Below are positions 7,747 through 17,054 of a stretch of DNA of 40,736 nucleotides, piece after piece. The notes under the pieces were generated by a model. That model had not been told where the DNA came from. It saw only the letters and a list, made by a program, of their open reading frames with translations, and made no database searches. Made by a program: the position numbers and the translations under genes. Position 1 is the first letter of the stretch. Every line of letters starts with the position of its first letter. The stretch is taken from positions 1-40,736 of the forward strand of contig CAUJDS010000068.1 in assembly GCA_963169695.1 (NCBI GenBank), written 5' to 3'. The stretch comes from Bdellovibrionota bacterium. Lineage in GTDB: Bacteria > Bdellovibrionota > UBA1018 > CAUJDS01.

Positions 7747-9657
7747 TTGAAATTAACAATGAAGATACTGATACCGACTTTTGCCGGAATTCTATTTCTC
7801 ATTTGCCAGCCAACAAGGGCTGCCAAGGAAAATCCGCCCTTCGAAGCATTGATTCAGATGTACCGCGAAGCTCATCACGCTCATCAGAATATCTTCACTT
7901 ATCTAATGTCCAATGCCGAAGCCCTCAGAAAATTCGAAGTCCTGCTTTTTAAGACCTTTAGGAATGATCCACCGAACGAAGACCAAATAAAAGAAATACT
8001 TAGCAAACTCGAGTCTAGACAAAAGCTGGATCCGAGAACCGAAAAACTTGTCCTGCGCGGTGCTAAAAAAAACTACCACCAAGCATTTACGCCAAAAGAC
8101 TCCACCATAACCTACCAGGTAGTAGAAGCCCCACCTTTTATGGCGTTCTTCTTTCCGGACCAACGCTTTAAAGACCTTGAGTTGGAACAATCACTTATTG
8201 CCAATGGCAAATTTTTTCTTCACCTTGATGACAAAGGTTCTCCTCAAGGATTCGAATTCTGGGTTCGAGGCACTTATTCCATCGATAAAAGAGAAGGATG
8301 GCCATTTGATCCGCTCACTGCCCACAAAAGAGTAAACTGGATCCACGTTGAAACTCCAAAGAACCTTCAAGGCCAAGTGGGTGAGGCAAGATACCTGGAC
8401 GCTTGGATGACCACTCACGCTCTAAATTACCGCTATTCAGGCGCAAAATTGGTTCCGGCACGCTACAATTCCGATGCTGGAAAAAACAAAATGAGAGACA
8501 TTCACCCCATGTATTGGGCCAACCCTTATGCTGAAGATCCAAATCTCCTTCGAGATCTCCCCATGAAGAGCCACATTCGGCTTACTGGTGCAAAAGATCC
8601 AAGACTTCTTTATGCCACAAACCTTGGTCTGGGCGGGCTAATGGAAGAAGCGATTGAGACCATACGAGCAACCGAGCAGGGCCGGGAGCCCAAATTCCCA
8701 GGGAACAACTTGCCAAAATTTTTTCAAAATGGAGATTTGCTTGCTGCGCTTCATAGCTCATATACTTACGATAATTTCACAAATCTGAAATACCCAGAAT
8801 TAACCGTAGACGCGACAATGCGGGCGAATCGATTGCCAGAATATTCTGCTTTACACGCCTTGACTCAATTCCCCAAATATATAGACTACTTCAATCGACT
8901 TCCGTCGGAAGAAACACGGGATTTCTTAAGGGAGCTCACGGATCTAGCCATCGATTCACCTTCTCCAAAAATCCGCGGTGCTATATTGAAGATATACCAG
9001 GCTCATCCCGACCTGCTTAAAAGTGGAGGAATCAGACGAATTGCGGATATAAAAATCCGACACCAACTCCTTGCAGGATCAACCATGACAGAAGTATTCC
9101 ACCTCGAAGCAATAAACGACCCAGTCAACCAGCAGGCATTTCAACGAGTCCAGGATCTCGAAAAGAGCATGCGTGAATGGGATCTACGTCCTGAATTGGC
9201 ATTCTATATGGAAGACCCCTGGATTGCCGTTCGCGGGGAAATGTTATTCAAAAATCAGGGAATTAGCGCCATGAGAATTGGTGAAATGGAGGCATCACTC
9301 GAAGTGATGAAACGAGAAGGTATTTCTGCAACCACCGGAATGGAAAAACATCTTGCTGACTTAATCGTTTCAACCAAAAGTTGGAGCTATTTCAACTTGC
9401 CCATTGTTGGCATTCACCATCCAGACACTCCTAGTCTCTCCGGGCGTTTGGTCGATCGACTGAAAATTAAGGCCTTGGAATATATGGAAAAAGTTCCGCC
9501 TTCAGGCAAGACGCTCCAACGCATTCAAGACGCCGCAAAATCAGATGGCAATTTCAAAACTTGGCTGCAAACAAAAGGACCTAATATTTTAAAAATGGCT
9601 CAAAGTTACTGCGACATTGATAAGAAGCTAAAGGACGACCTTCGAGGAGAGCCGTAG
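7747..9657 (+). CDS. Large secreted protein of unknown family
   Basis: About 636 residues with a Sec signal peptide (MKILIPTFAGILFLICQPTRA, likely cleavage after TRA). The mature part is mostly predicted helix, with no recognised domain, no transmembrane segment and no HExxH or catalytic triad that I can identify. Recurrent Asp/Glu/Lys-rich helices (for example IRATEQGREPKFP) and a Trp/Tyr-rich region around DIHPMYWANPYAEDP stand out. Two starts compete: TTG at 7747, 6-10 bases after AAGGGGC, and ATG at 7759, which has no SD of its own. The TTG start would add only four residues before the signal peptide. It diverges from the TadB/C-like gene and converges on tldD. Confidence 0.75.
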   Translation: MKLTMKILIPTFAGILFLICQPTRAAKENPPFEALIQMYREAHHAHQNIFTYLMSNAEALRKFEVLLFKTFRNDPPNEDQIKEILSKLESRQKLDPRTEKLVLRGAKKNYHQAFTPKDSTITYQVVEAPPFMAFFFPDQRFKDLELEQSLIANGKFFLHLDDKGSPQGFEFWVRGTYSIDKREGWPFDPLTAHKRVNWIHVETPKNLQGQVGEARYLDAWMTTHALNYRYSGAKLVPARYNSDAGKNKMRDIHPMYWANPYAEDPNLLRDLPMKSHIRLTGAKDPRLLYATNLGLGGLMEEAIETIRATEQGREPKFPGNNLPKFFQNGDLLAALHSSYTYDNFTNLKYPELTVDATMRANRLPEYSALHALTQFPKYIDYFNRLPSEETRDFLRELTDLAIDSPSPKIRGAILKIYQAHPDLLKSGGIRRIADIKIRHQLLAGSTMTEVFHLEAINDPVNQQAFQRVQDLEKSMREWDLRPELAFYMEDPWIAVRGEMLFKNQGISAMRIGEMEASLEVMKREGISATTGMEKHLADLIVSTKSWSYFNLPIVGIHHPDTPSLSGRLVDRLKIKALEYMEKVPPSGKTLQRIQDAAKSDGNFKTWLQTKGPNILKMAQSYCDIDKKLKDDLRGEP

Positions 9658-9661
9658 TCAC

Positions 9662-11113
9662 TCAGCTAAAATACTGCTCCGCCGGAACCTCGCCACCCAC
9701 CGTAAGTTCTCGTATTCTAAGCGTGGGTTGCGCGGAAGTCACCGGAGCTGCCTGTCCATCCTTGCCACAGGTTCCGGGCTTATAGTTTAAGTCGGTTCCC
9801 ACTCGATCAATCAAGTGCAAGACTTTGGGGCCATTTCCCACGAGCGTTGCACCGCGAATGGGTTCGGCAAGTTTACCATCGCGAATCAAATATCCTTCCG
9901 TCACCGAAAAAACAAAATCACCGCTCGCGGTATTGACCTCACCACCGCCCATGGCTTTGACAAAGATACCGCGGCTCGTTTCTTTGAGGATCGCTTCTGG
10001 CTCTGAGCTTCCCGGCGCAATATAGGTATTGGTCATGCGTACCATTGGCCTATGCCGAAAAGACTCGCGTCTTCCATTTCCCGTAGGCATGAGGTCGTAC
10101 TTCATCGCGGAGATGCGATCGACCAGATAGGATTTGAGCACGCCGTTTTCGATCAGAGTATTCTTCTGAGAGGCATGCCCTTCATCATCAAAATCAAAGC
10201 TGCCTCTGAGGCCCTGAACCGTTCCATCATCCACTACCGTTACGCAATCCGAAGCGACTTTCTGTCCAAGCTTGCCGTTGTAAACAGAGAGGCCCGGACA
10301 TGCGAGGTCCGCTTCTAAGCCGTGCCCCACTGCTTCGTGAATCATAGTGCCGCCTGCATCCGAAGATAGAACCACCGGCAAGATGCCCGCAGGCGCTGGT
10401 AGCGCGGTCAGAAGAATCTTGGCGCGTGCAGCTGCTTTGCGTCCGATCTCTTCGGGGATGGCAGTTTCCAAAAAGCTTGCGCCCATGGCCGCAGCTTCGA
10501 CGTTCTGGCCGGTTTCCATTCGACCGTCCCGAGCGGCAACCACTATGGCCACCAACTGGATGGAAGGCTTCTGCGCAAAAGCAAACATCCCGTCACTATT
10601 GAAGACCCATGACTCGCGATAGGAATCCCTCACGACCGTTGAAATCTGAGCGGCATCCGGACATTCCGCCATTGCTCCGCTTTCGATGCGCCGGACTAAT
10701 TCAATTTTTTGCTTCAGTCCCCAACCTCTCAGGGAGTCGACACCAACAACGCTGGGTTTGCCGGTCGACTCCTGAAACCGAATGGGCTTTTTAGACCCAG
10801 GCGCTTGAGACGGCGCCGAAACTTTGACGGTTGCCGCTATCGTGCGGGCCAAATCCAAAAGCGCTTCTTCTGAAGCTCGCGTCGTATAAGCATAAAGGTA
10901 CCGACCATCTACGATGACCCTCAGTCCTATTCCTTGCTCCGATCCTTCCAAGATACGGTCAACTTTATGACTCTCCCAAGTGACATGCGTGGCTTCACTC
11001 TTCTCAAAGAAGAGCTCGGAGAGGTCACCTCCGTTTTCGAGTGCTGTCCGTAGGATACGGCTGATGGCCGCAGAATCGAGGTTCCACTGGGATTCAAAGG
11101 ATTTTAGGCTCAT
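9662..11113 (-). CDS. tldD: TldD-family zinc metalloprotease
   Basis: TldD, usually paired with TldE/PmbA, degrades unfolded peptides and in enterobacteria matures microcin B17 and degrades the CcdA antitoxin. The 483 residues are the family length. The metal site HEAVGHGLEAD (HExxxH at about 259-264) is intact, and a Cys in YKPGTCGKDG near the C-terminus fits the third zinc ligand. No PmbA/TldE gene is visible in this window, so the partner, if any, is elsewhere. ATG 11113 has GGGGAGA 6 bases upstream; the TTG at 11119 is too close to that SD. The start lies inside the end of the DUF4911 gene (20-base overlap), so the two are translationally coupled. Confidence 0.93.
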   Translation of the reverse strand: MSLKSFESQWNLDSAAISRILRTALENGGDLSELFFEKSEATHVTWESHKVDRILEGSEQGIGLRVIVDGRYLYAYTTRASEEALLDLARTIAATVKVSAPSQAPGSKKPIRFQESTGKPSVVGVDSLRGWGLKQKIELVRRIESGAMAECPDAAQISTVVRDSYRESWVFNSDGMFAFAQKPSIQLVAIVVAARDGRMETGQNVEAAAMGASFLETAIPEEIGRKAAARAKILLTALPAPAGILPVVLSSDAGGTMIHEAVGHGLEADLACPGLSVYNGKLGQKVASDCVTVVDDGTVQGLRGSFDFDDEGHASQKNTLIENGVLKSYLVDRISAMKYDLMPTGNGRRESFRHRPMVRMTNTYIAPGSSEPEAILKETSRGIFVKAMGGGEVNTASGDFVFSVTEGYLIRDGKLAEPIRGATLVGNGPKVLHLIDRVGTDLNYKPGTCGKDGQAAPVTSAQPTLRIRELTVGGEVPAEQYFS

Positions 11114-11333
11114 AGACAATCTCCCCTAATGAGCTTAGCAGCTCACGCAACTCCAACTCAAAATCTTTCGTGTAGCTGAGTTGAATATCTCGATCCGGAC
11201 TGCCCGTGATCGAAGGGAGGGTAGATGGCAACGCGACGCCTTCTAGAGCTTCGAGCAATGCATAGACAAAAGCGGAGTCTTCTTTCTTCACTCTAATAAT
11301 TAGACTTTTTGAGTCAACTGTATGCTCGGTCAA
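11094..11333 (-). CDS. DUF4911-like small protein
   Basis: A 79-residue cytoplasmic protein with the pattern of DUF4911: an N-terminal strand (SLIIRVKKEDSAFVYALLEALEG), then a hydrophobic strand, IQLSYTKDFELELRELLSSL, and a short tail. DUF4911 proteins are common in deltaproteobacteria and have no known function. The start is TTG at 11333 with AGAGG 5 bases upstream. The stop is beyond the start of tldD, so the two are likely made together; this suggests, but does not show, a role linked to TldD. Confidence 0.65.
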   Translation of the reverse strand: MTEHTVDSKSLIIRVKKEDSAFVYALLEALEGVALPSTLPSITGSPDRDIQLSYTKDFELELRELLSSLGEIVYEPKIL

Positions 11334-11355
11334 TTTTGCCTCTTCTGGATTATTC

Positions 11356-11361
11356 TATAAC
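11356..11361 (+). promoter_or_regulatory. Candidate -10 element for the TPR lipoprotein gene
   Basis: TATAAC (5/6 match to TATAAT) lies 50 bases before the lipoprotein ATG, in the short gap between the divergent DUF4911-tldD and lipoprotein-LysM pairs. No good -35 precedes it at normal spacing. The reverse complement gives GTTATA, so the same site could serve the other direction. This is a weak call. Confidence 0.3.
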
Positions 11362-11410
11362 GGTAGTTGCTGAATACGTCCATCCTTCTTATTCTGAAAG
11401 AGAGGGAACT

Positions 11411-12295
11411 ATGCGTATCAGGAAGATCGCGATTCTTTGGGCGAATCTCTGGATTCTATTTGGAGCCATGGGCTGTGCGACAACGCGCTTTGCTACAGAT
11501 CCTTCAAGTACTCCCGCCACTGCTAAGGCTCAAGCTCCAGCAGAGGATGAAGTGACAATCCTGAAGCGCCAGGTACAATCGCTCGACACACAGGTTTCTG
11601 AACTCACTCACCAACTTTCAATGACCCAAATTTCACTTCAAAATGCATTGGGAATAAAAAAGCCCGAACTCAAATCATTACCCGAAGATCCCACCGCTAA
11701 TCGCGGCGCTGCACCCATCGTCCATCTTTCTTCACGAGATCCTGCATCAGGAATGTCTCTCTCGGAAGGTCTCTTGCAATTTCGGCATGCGCGCAGTCTT
11801 ATTGATGCGCAAAAATATCCCGAAGCCGTTTTGGAATTTACGGGATTCCTCAAGGAACACGCAGATCACTTCTTGGCTAGTTCAGCACAATTTCATTTGG
11901 CGGAGTCGTATTTTATTCAGAAAGAGTGGCGTTTGGCTCGCGAGGAATTTGAGCAACTCCTCATTGCCTATGATCGCAGCAGCTACCTTCCGCAGACCTT
12001 TTATCGCTTGAGCCTGATTCACCTGCAACTTCAGGAGCCCGAGAAGGCCAAGAACTACCGCAAGACACTTCTCACCTACTTTCCAAATTCACCCGCCGCT
12101 CAAACGGCGGAGAACTTAGTACTCGAAGACGCTCCTCGATCCGAAGAGCCCAAAGCAGAAGCCAAACCCTCCACTCACGCAAAGGCAAAGTCAGTTAATA
12201 AACCCATCCAAGCTTTTTCTAACCAAGCAGAACTTGACGCGCTTCCCTTTCAGACTGCGCCTCTTCCAGCAACCTTTGTAGGGGACCGTCGATGA
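11411..12295 (+). CDS. YbgF/CpoB-like TPR lipoprotein
   Basis: A 294-residue envelope protein. The start ATG 11411 has an AGAGGGA SD just upstream and gives MRIRKIAILWANLWILFGAMGC, a lipoprotein signal with Cys at residue 22. After a low-complexity linker comes a short coiled coil (VTILKRQVQSLDTQVSELTHQL), then tetratricopeptide-type helices (LSEGLLQFRHARSLIDAQKYPEAV; FHLAESYFIQKEWRLAREEF; FYRLSLIHLQLQEPEKAKNY). This coiled coil plus TPR order is that of YbgF/CpoB, which in Escherichia coli works with Tol-Pal to coordinate peptidoglycan synthesis with outer-membrane constriction. No tol or pal genes are nearby. The final codons overlap the LysM gene start by four bases (ATGA), so the two should be made together. 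Confidence 0.75.
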   Translation: MRIRKIAILWANLWILFGAMGCATTRFATDPSSTPATAKAQAPAEDEVTILKRQVQSLDTQVSELTHQLSMTQISLQNALGIKKPELKSLPEDPTANRGAAPIVHLSSRDPASGMSLSEGLLQFRHARSLIDAQKYPEAVLEFTGFLKEHADHFLASSAQFHLAESYFIQKEWRLAREEFEQLLIAYDRSSYLPQTFYRLSLIHLQLQEPEKAKNYRKTLLTYFPNSPAAQTAENLVLEDAPRSEEPKAEAKPSTHAKAKSVNKPIQAFSNQAELDALPFQTAPLPATFVGDRR

Positions 12296-13905
12296 ATTTC
12301 AAAAAGTCAGCCGGCCTCTGTCTTTCTATCGCACTCACCCCTCTCGTTGCAGGGGCCATGGAAACACCCGAAGCTCGCACACTCAAACTTTCTGAAAAGC
12401 TCAAACCTGTTTCGACTGTTCAATGGAACGCCATTCTCGGCGAGAAGAGCCGCGAGACCTACCAAGTCACCAAAGGTGACACGCTCTATGGCATCTCTGC
12501 CCGTCTATTTGGCGATGGCAACTACTGGCCAAAGATTTGGGCCCTCAATAACCAACGTATCCTCAACCCCCACCTCATCCAGCCTGGAAAGATGATTGCA
12601 TTTTTAGGGGGCAACGGCACCGAGCTACCCGGCTTGGCAATCGAGTCCGAGGCGCCTTCCACCTCGAGCAGTGTCAACGACCTTATTCCGCGCCCCACTA
12701 AGCGTGGTGCAGAATGGAAGACCCTTCCGCGTCAACGCTGGGAATCGGTCCGCATTGGTCTTCCGCCCGAAATTGATCCCGACGGCTTTGATCGCAGAAA
12801 CAAACTTCGATTCAACGATGCTCGAGGCCTCATCCTGCCTGCTACCATGTCTCCGGATGTCCTCGTACCTCTTGGATCCATTGAATCCGCCAAAAAGGCC
12901 GCCGAATATTTAGCCCAAGGAGACACCGTCTTCATCAAGGGCGACGCTTCTTTGGAAGTTGGCCGGTCTTACACCGTCACGGACGAACCGCAGGAAGTCA
13001 AAACATCCGTGCGAGGACGCGCGGGCTATTCCTATGCCAACCTAGGTACCGTAAAAATCGAATCACGAAAAAACGGCGTTTTTGTAGGCTTTATTACGGA
13101 ATCCTCTCACTTCTTTAAGCGCGGGGCACCGATCATTCCCCTCCTCCCTACCATCAAGATTCCTGATCCCACTCCCTCTCCTCAGCGACTTCAGGCGCAA
13201 ATAAGTGTGATTCCTGACACGTCGACTTTTGCCACGGCCCAACACAAAATGGTCTATGTCGATGCAGGCACCAGCGACGGAATCGGAGTGGGAATGGTCT
13301 TTCGAGCTTATCAGCTTAAGGACCTGTCCAACGGCAACACGATTAGTGATGACCCAACCGTAGAACTCGCCAACTTCCTGGTCGTACATGCTGAGCAAGA
13401 TTTCTCTATGACCCTAGTCATCGATAGCAATGACCCGGTGGAAGATGGTCAGGCAGTAGAACTCCTCACTGACGTTTCGGATTTGATTAAAAACGAAAAG
13501 CGTCGAGAGAAACTCGTTCAATTCGAAAAGCCCATGCCTACTGCGCCGGATGAACTCGACGCCCTCGACACGGGCGACCAACTCACGGACCAAGAGAAGC
13601 GCGATCTCAAGCAACTCGAAGGCTGGCAAGAAGATAAGCAAGACACTGCTGAATCCGATACAGAGTTTGACGAAAACGGCGATGACTTTGGCTCGGAAGA
13701 AGAACCTCCGACTGCCGAAGCGCCCAAGGAAGAATTTGCTGAACCACCAAGCGATGATTTCTCAGAAGCGCCCGCTACGGAGCCCGAACCCTCCTTCGAA
13801 GAACCACCCGAGACTCAGTCCCTTAATGATGAGGACCTTGAGTTCGATAATCCCGAAGACGCTTCTTCCTCTACGCTCTCGGATTCAGACTTGGGCTTGG
13901 AGTAG
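12292..13905 (+). CDS. Secreted LysM-domain protein with acidic tail
   Basis: 537 residues: a signal peptide (MNFKKSAGLCLSIALTPLVAGA), then one LysM domain at about 55-103 (YQVTKGDTLYGISARLFGDG and PKIWALNNQRILNPHLIQPG), which binds peptidoglycan. A beta-rich middle region follows (about 140-400), including a repeated-looking YVDAGTSDGIGVGMVFRAY segment. The last 110 residues are extremely acidic (Asp/Glu/Pro-rich), with no predicted fold. The start overlaps the TPR lipoprotein gene by ATGA. The pair probably acts at the cell wall or outer membrane. No catalytic domain is visible, so a structural or scaffolding role is more likely than hydrolysis. Confidence 0.8.
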   Translation: MNFKKSAGLCLSIALTPLVAGAMETPEARTLKLSEKLKPVSTVQWNAILGEKSRETYQVTKGDTLYGISARLFGDGNYWPKIWALNNQRILNPHLIQPGKMIAFLGGNGTELPGLAIESEAPSTSSSVNDLIPRPTKRGAEWKTLPRQRWESVRIGLPPEIDPDGFDRRNKLRFNDARGLILPATMSPDVLVPLGSIESAKKAAEYLAQGDTVFIKGDASLEVGRSYTVTDEPQEVKTSVRGRAGYSYANLGTVKIESRKNGVFVGFITESSHFFKRGAPIIPLLPTIKIPDPTPSPQRLQAQISVIPDTSTFATAQHKMVYVDAGTSDGIGVGMVFRAYQLKDLSNGNTISDDPTVELANFLVVHAEQDFSMTLVIDSNDPVEDGQAVELLTDVSDLIKNEKRREKLVQFEKPMPTAPDELDALDTGDQLTDQEKRDLKQLEGWQEDKQDTAESDTEFDENGDDFGSEEEPPTAEAPKEEFAEPPSDDFSEAPATEPEPSFEEPPETQSLNDEDLEFDNPEDASSSTLSDSDLGLE

Positions 13906-13915
13906 GACCAGGGCT

Positions 13916-16810
13916 TTAGAGCTCCTGGTACCACTTCTTGAACAAGACTTCACGATAAGGGCTTCCATTTGCCATGCGACTAAGAACTTCAGTCTCCGAC
14001 AATTTCAACTCGTGCTTCAAATAGGACACCTCTGCCCTAAATGCGCGCTGTTCGCTTGGTTTTTGTAGGTATTCCCAGTCTTTCTGTAGACTACCGAGCG
14101 TTCTTTCTAGCGTTGAAGAAAACTCACTCTTGGATTCAAATTGAGTTTGCGCTTTTTCGCGCAACTGATTCTGAAGAGCTTCGCGTCTCGCCTCGTCCGC
14201 AGCAGGTTCTTGCGCCAACTGCCTTTGCATTGCATCCTGGATTCGCATACTTACTCTTTGATCTTGCAGATAGGATTCAAATAGATCGCGATAAGTAGCG
14301 CTGTTTCTCAACGCATTCAATACTTCCTCGCGGCCACGCGCCTTGCGTTGATCAGGAGTTTCGTCCTTATTCTTTGCAATCTGCATTCGTGGGTCTTCCA
14401 CTACGCCTTTTGGCAGGGCACGCATTTTCTCTAAATGATGAACCAGCTCATGCATTGCTACGCTTGAATCTGCTTGAGGATCTTGTGCCAAAACAACGAC
14501 ACGGTCGTCACCTTTTTCTTCCATCCATCGCACCATCTCACCGGGCGCTTTCTCCGGGAGCAAATCCTCAAAAACACCACGGGGATTACCATCCGAATAA
14601 CCCTTCAAAGTTCGACTCGGCAATCCAAGTTGTTCTTCTTTATTGGCTATCATCTCTGGAGACACGATGGCCCTTACTTTTAGTTGGTTGAGATCTTCTG
14701 GGAGGTAGCCCATTCGGCGCAAAGCACCTACCATTTTTGGAAAGTCATCAAGGCTCGTAATATCCGTGCGGCTCTGTACTGCTTCTCGGGTGTTCTCTAT
14801 TCCTACCGCAGTCATCCTTAGGGCATCTCCTAGGCTCATTGGATTTGCTCGATCGTCCCATTGCAATAATTTCATAGCGAGGATTTTTCTTGCGCCAATA
14901 TTTGACGTTTTATCTGCAATGAAGGCCAAGGCTGGTCTGCCTCCGGACTCCACGGACTGAATGCGAATCGTAGCTTTGGCTAGGTGGGTCTCTCGATCTC
15001 GAATTTCAAGCCTAAGCTTAGTAGGGTCATCCTTCGATCCCATCAAGGCAGCGTACTCTTTTCCATTTTCCAAAAGTGCTATAGCAGGGGAGTCGCTCTC
15101 CAGGTTTCGGCTCAAACTGTCTTTGATTTTCTCAATTTCTTCTAACCTTGGGGCTTTGGCTTTATCTTGCAGCTTGGATTGCTTTTCACCCAGATCCGAA
15201 AATGACTTGATCCAACCCTGTATTGTGGCGCTAGAGTTGCTCAATCTATTTTTCCAAGTAGTCCAAACGGTTGCCGACTTTCTTAATTGCCCTTTCTTTT
15301 CTACAGCAGCAGGAAGCTCTGATTCAGCTTTTAATCGATTAGCCTCTCTCTCTCTGTACCTGGCAGATGCAGTATCGAGACTTTCCGAAATTTTCTTAAG
15401 ATGCGTCTCAAGAATAGACACATCTGAGATGGCATTCCTTAATTTTTCAGCATGACCGCCCCATTCCTTGAAAGTAGCTTCATCATAGGCTTTTTGAGCT
15501 TTCGTAGCCGCGACTTTTGCTCTTTCCAACGCTTCCTTTAATTGAAACTGTCTTGCCTGAGTTCGTTTAAAATCCTGGGCAATATTCTCTTTGATATATT
15601 GATTGTCACTAAATTCGATTCTTATTCGATATTCCTCGGAATCGGCCACCGCCAGCGCTTCTGTAGCATCCTGGGTTTTCTTTGCCACTGACGTCTCTAT
15701 TTTATTCAGAACGGCATGAGTAAGTCCCAATGCCGCTTTTGCAAGCTTGGTAATCACGGCTGCGTTTTGATCGGCGTAGTTGATCTTTTGGAGTTCCTTT
15801 CGAATCTTTGCAAGCTTTTCACCGTCCATTTTTGCAGTGGGATCTTTTTCAGCAAGGTCAACAAGCTTAGCCAACACCTTAAGCATGGCCTGTCTCCCTG
15901 AGTCTCCATCAAGAAAGGCCAAATCTGCGCCCGGTTCTCCTCGCTGCGCAAACCATTTGCGCTCAATCACCCCAATCGCTGGCTCCGAGATGCCCATCCA
16001 TCGCAGAGCCTGAATAGCACTTCGCAATGGATCCGTTGCAAGGGGGATTTCTTTACTAGCATTTTGAGCTTGCCTAGCCTTACGTGCCGTTTTGGCCGCT
16101 AATGCGTCAGCACGACACTTCATATCTTCGGATTCGACAAGGATTTTTGGCGCCTCGGTTGGTATGTTCGCGCCCGTTTTGCGATTCCAAAGATAAGAAT
16201 TGATTTGAATCTTCTGAGGCTTGCCAGGAATTTGCTCAATGATCACCACTTCTGACAAGTCACTGAAACTAACCGTGTTGGTAGGATTTAAGACTTTCAA
16301 CCCTTTCTGAATTCGCTTTTCATCCTGTATTGCCATGGGTCGGTGCAAGATAATCTTGTCAGCCGTAACTTTGAGAACCGACAAGTATTCTTCACTCGTG
16401 GAAGTTGTAATAGGGCCATGAGCACTTTCTTGCCATTTTTGTTGGATCAGAAGCGTCTGGGCTTCCTCTTGTGCTGGATCATCCTTGGTGAGAGAGAGAC
16501 GGGTTTCGCCGCCTTCACAGTCAAAATAAATCGGCTCCAGTTGGGCTAAGCGAGTGCGCGCCTGGTTTTGCAATTCGAGCTTCTTAGCGAAAGGAAGATC
16601 TTGGTACACGGGGAGGGATCGGAGCAGATCTTCAAGCGATCCGTCCTGGCTTGGGACTGACGGAGAGCAGGTGAGATTCTGAGGCGATAATATTCCGTTC
16701 GTAAGGTCATTGGGACTGAGGGGCAGATCCTGCGCCCAAGCACCTGTTAGGGTGCATGCAAAGACCAGTGCTGACTTCGCCTTCATTCCTCGAAACTTCA
16801 TAATACCCAT
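13916..16810 (-). CDS. Large secreted coiled-coil protein with HExxH metalloprotease motif
   Basis: 964 residues. ATG 16810 has a strong SD (AGAGGAGAG). The N-terminus carries a signal sequence (KAKSALVFACTLTGAWAQ). The middle (about 330-560) is a long run of Lys/Glu/Ala-rich helices typical of coiled coils (for example LKEALERAKVAATKAQKAYD). Toward the C-terminus is HELVHHLE at 787-794, matching the zinc-binding HExxH of metalloproteases, preceded by a strand (DDRVVVLAQDP). A further Glu-rich helix (REEVLNALRN) about 40 residues later could supply a third ligand. The last 150 residues are again helical. No whole-protein family is recognised. It is convergent with the LysM gene and divergent from the next secreted orphan. 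Catalytic activity is inferred from the motif only. Confidence 0.7.
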   Translation of the reverse strand: MGIMKFRGMKAKSALVFACTLTGAWAQDLPLSPNDLTNGILSPQNLTCSPSVPSQDGSLEDLLRSLPVYQDLPFAKKLELQNQARTRLAQLEPIYFDCEGGETRLSLTKDDPAQEEAQTLLIQQKWQESAHGPITTSTSEEYLSVLKVTADKIILHRPMAIQDEKRIQKGLKVLNPTNTVSFSDLSEVVIIEQIPGKPQKIQINSYLWNRKTGANIPTEAPKILVESEDMKCRADALAAKTARKARQAQNASKEIPLATDPLRSAIQALRWMGISEPAIGVIERKWFAQRGEPGADLAFLDGDSGRQAMLKVLAKLVDLAEKDPTAKMDGEKLAKIRKELQKINYADQNAAVITKLAKAALGLTHAVLNKIETSVAKKTQDATEALAVADSEEYRIRIEFSDNQYIKENIAQDFKRTQARQFQLKEALERAKVAATKAQKAYDEATFKEWGGHAEKLRNAISDVSILETHLKKISESLDTASARYREREANRLKAESELPAAVEKKGQLRKSATVWTTWKNRLSNSSATIQGWIKSFSDLGEKQSKLQDKAKAPRLEEIEKIKDSLSRNLESDSPAIALLENGKEYAALMGSKDDPTKLRLEIRDRETHLAKATIRIQSVESGGRPALAFIADKTSNIGARKILAMKLLQWDDRANPMSLGDALRMTAVGIENTREAVQSRTDITSLDDFPKMVGALRRMGYLPEDLNQLKVRAIVSPEMIANKEEQLGLPSRTLKGYSDGNPRGVFEDLLPEKAPGEMVRWMEEKGDDRVVVLAQDPQADSSVAMHELVHHLEKMRALPKGVVEDPRMQIAKNKDETPDQRKARGREEVLNALRNSATYRDLFESYLQDQRVSMRIQDAMQRQLAQEPAADEARREALQNQLREKAQTQFESKSEFSSTLERTLGSLQKDWEYLQKPSEQRAFRAEVSYLKHELKLSETEVLSRMANGSPYREVLFKKWYQEL

Positions 16811-16910
16811 AACAGCTCTCCTCTGGATTCTACCGATTACGTTGCAATACCTAGACCAGAGAGATGACCTTCAACATATTGTTATTATTGAATTATTATG
16901 AATATCAAAT

Positions 16911-16920
16911 GACCTAGGTC
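16911..16920. repeat. 10-bp perfect palindrome in a divergent intergenic region
   Basis: GACCTAGGTC reads the same on both strands. It lies in the 244-base gap between the divergently transcribed coiled-coil/HExxH gene and the secreted orphan at 17055, about 100 bases before the former start and 135 before the latter. It could be an operator shared by both, but a 10-bp palindrome alone is weak evidence. Confidence 0.25.
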
Positions 16921-17054
16921 AGGGGACTAGGTGTTAGGACTCAACACATGTCTATTGAGTAAACAGATCTCCTACCCACTCCCCCGATTGCTTTAACTGA
17001 CAAAATGAGTGCGATTATTGACTGGGTTTGTTATTGAAATCCGCGAGGATATTT

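Noticed and set aside
7425-7952. 175-residue plus-strand frame spanning the TadB/C-like start and the next gene
   Set aside because: It overlaps two better supported genes, has low-complexity composition and no SD.
13550-14068. 172-residue plus-strand frame across the end of the LysM gene
   Set aside because: It is the shifted frame of the repetitive acidic tail of the LysM protein; Ser/Pro/Arg-rich artefact.
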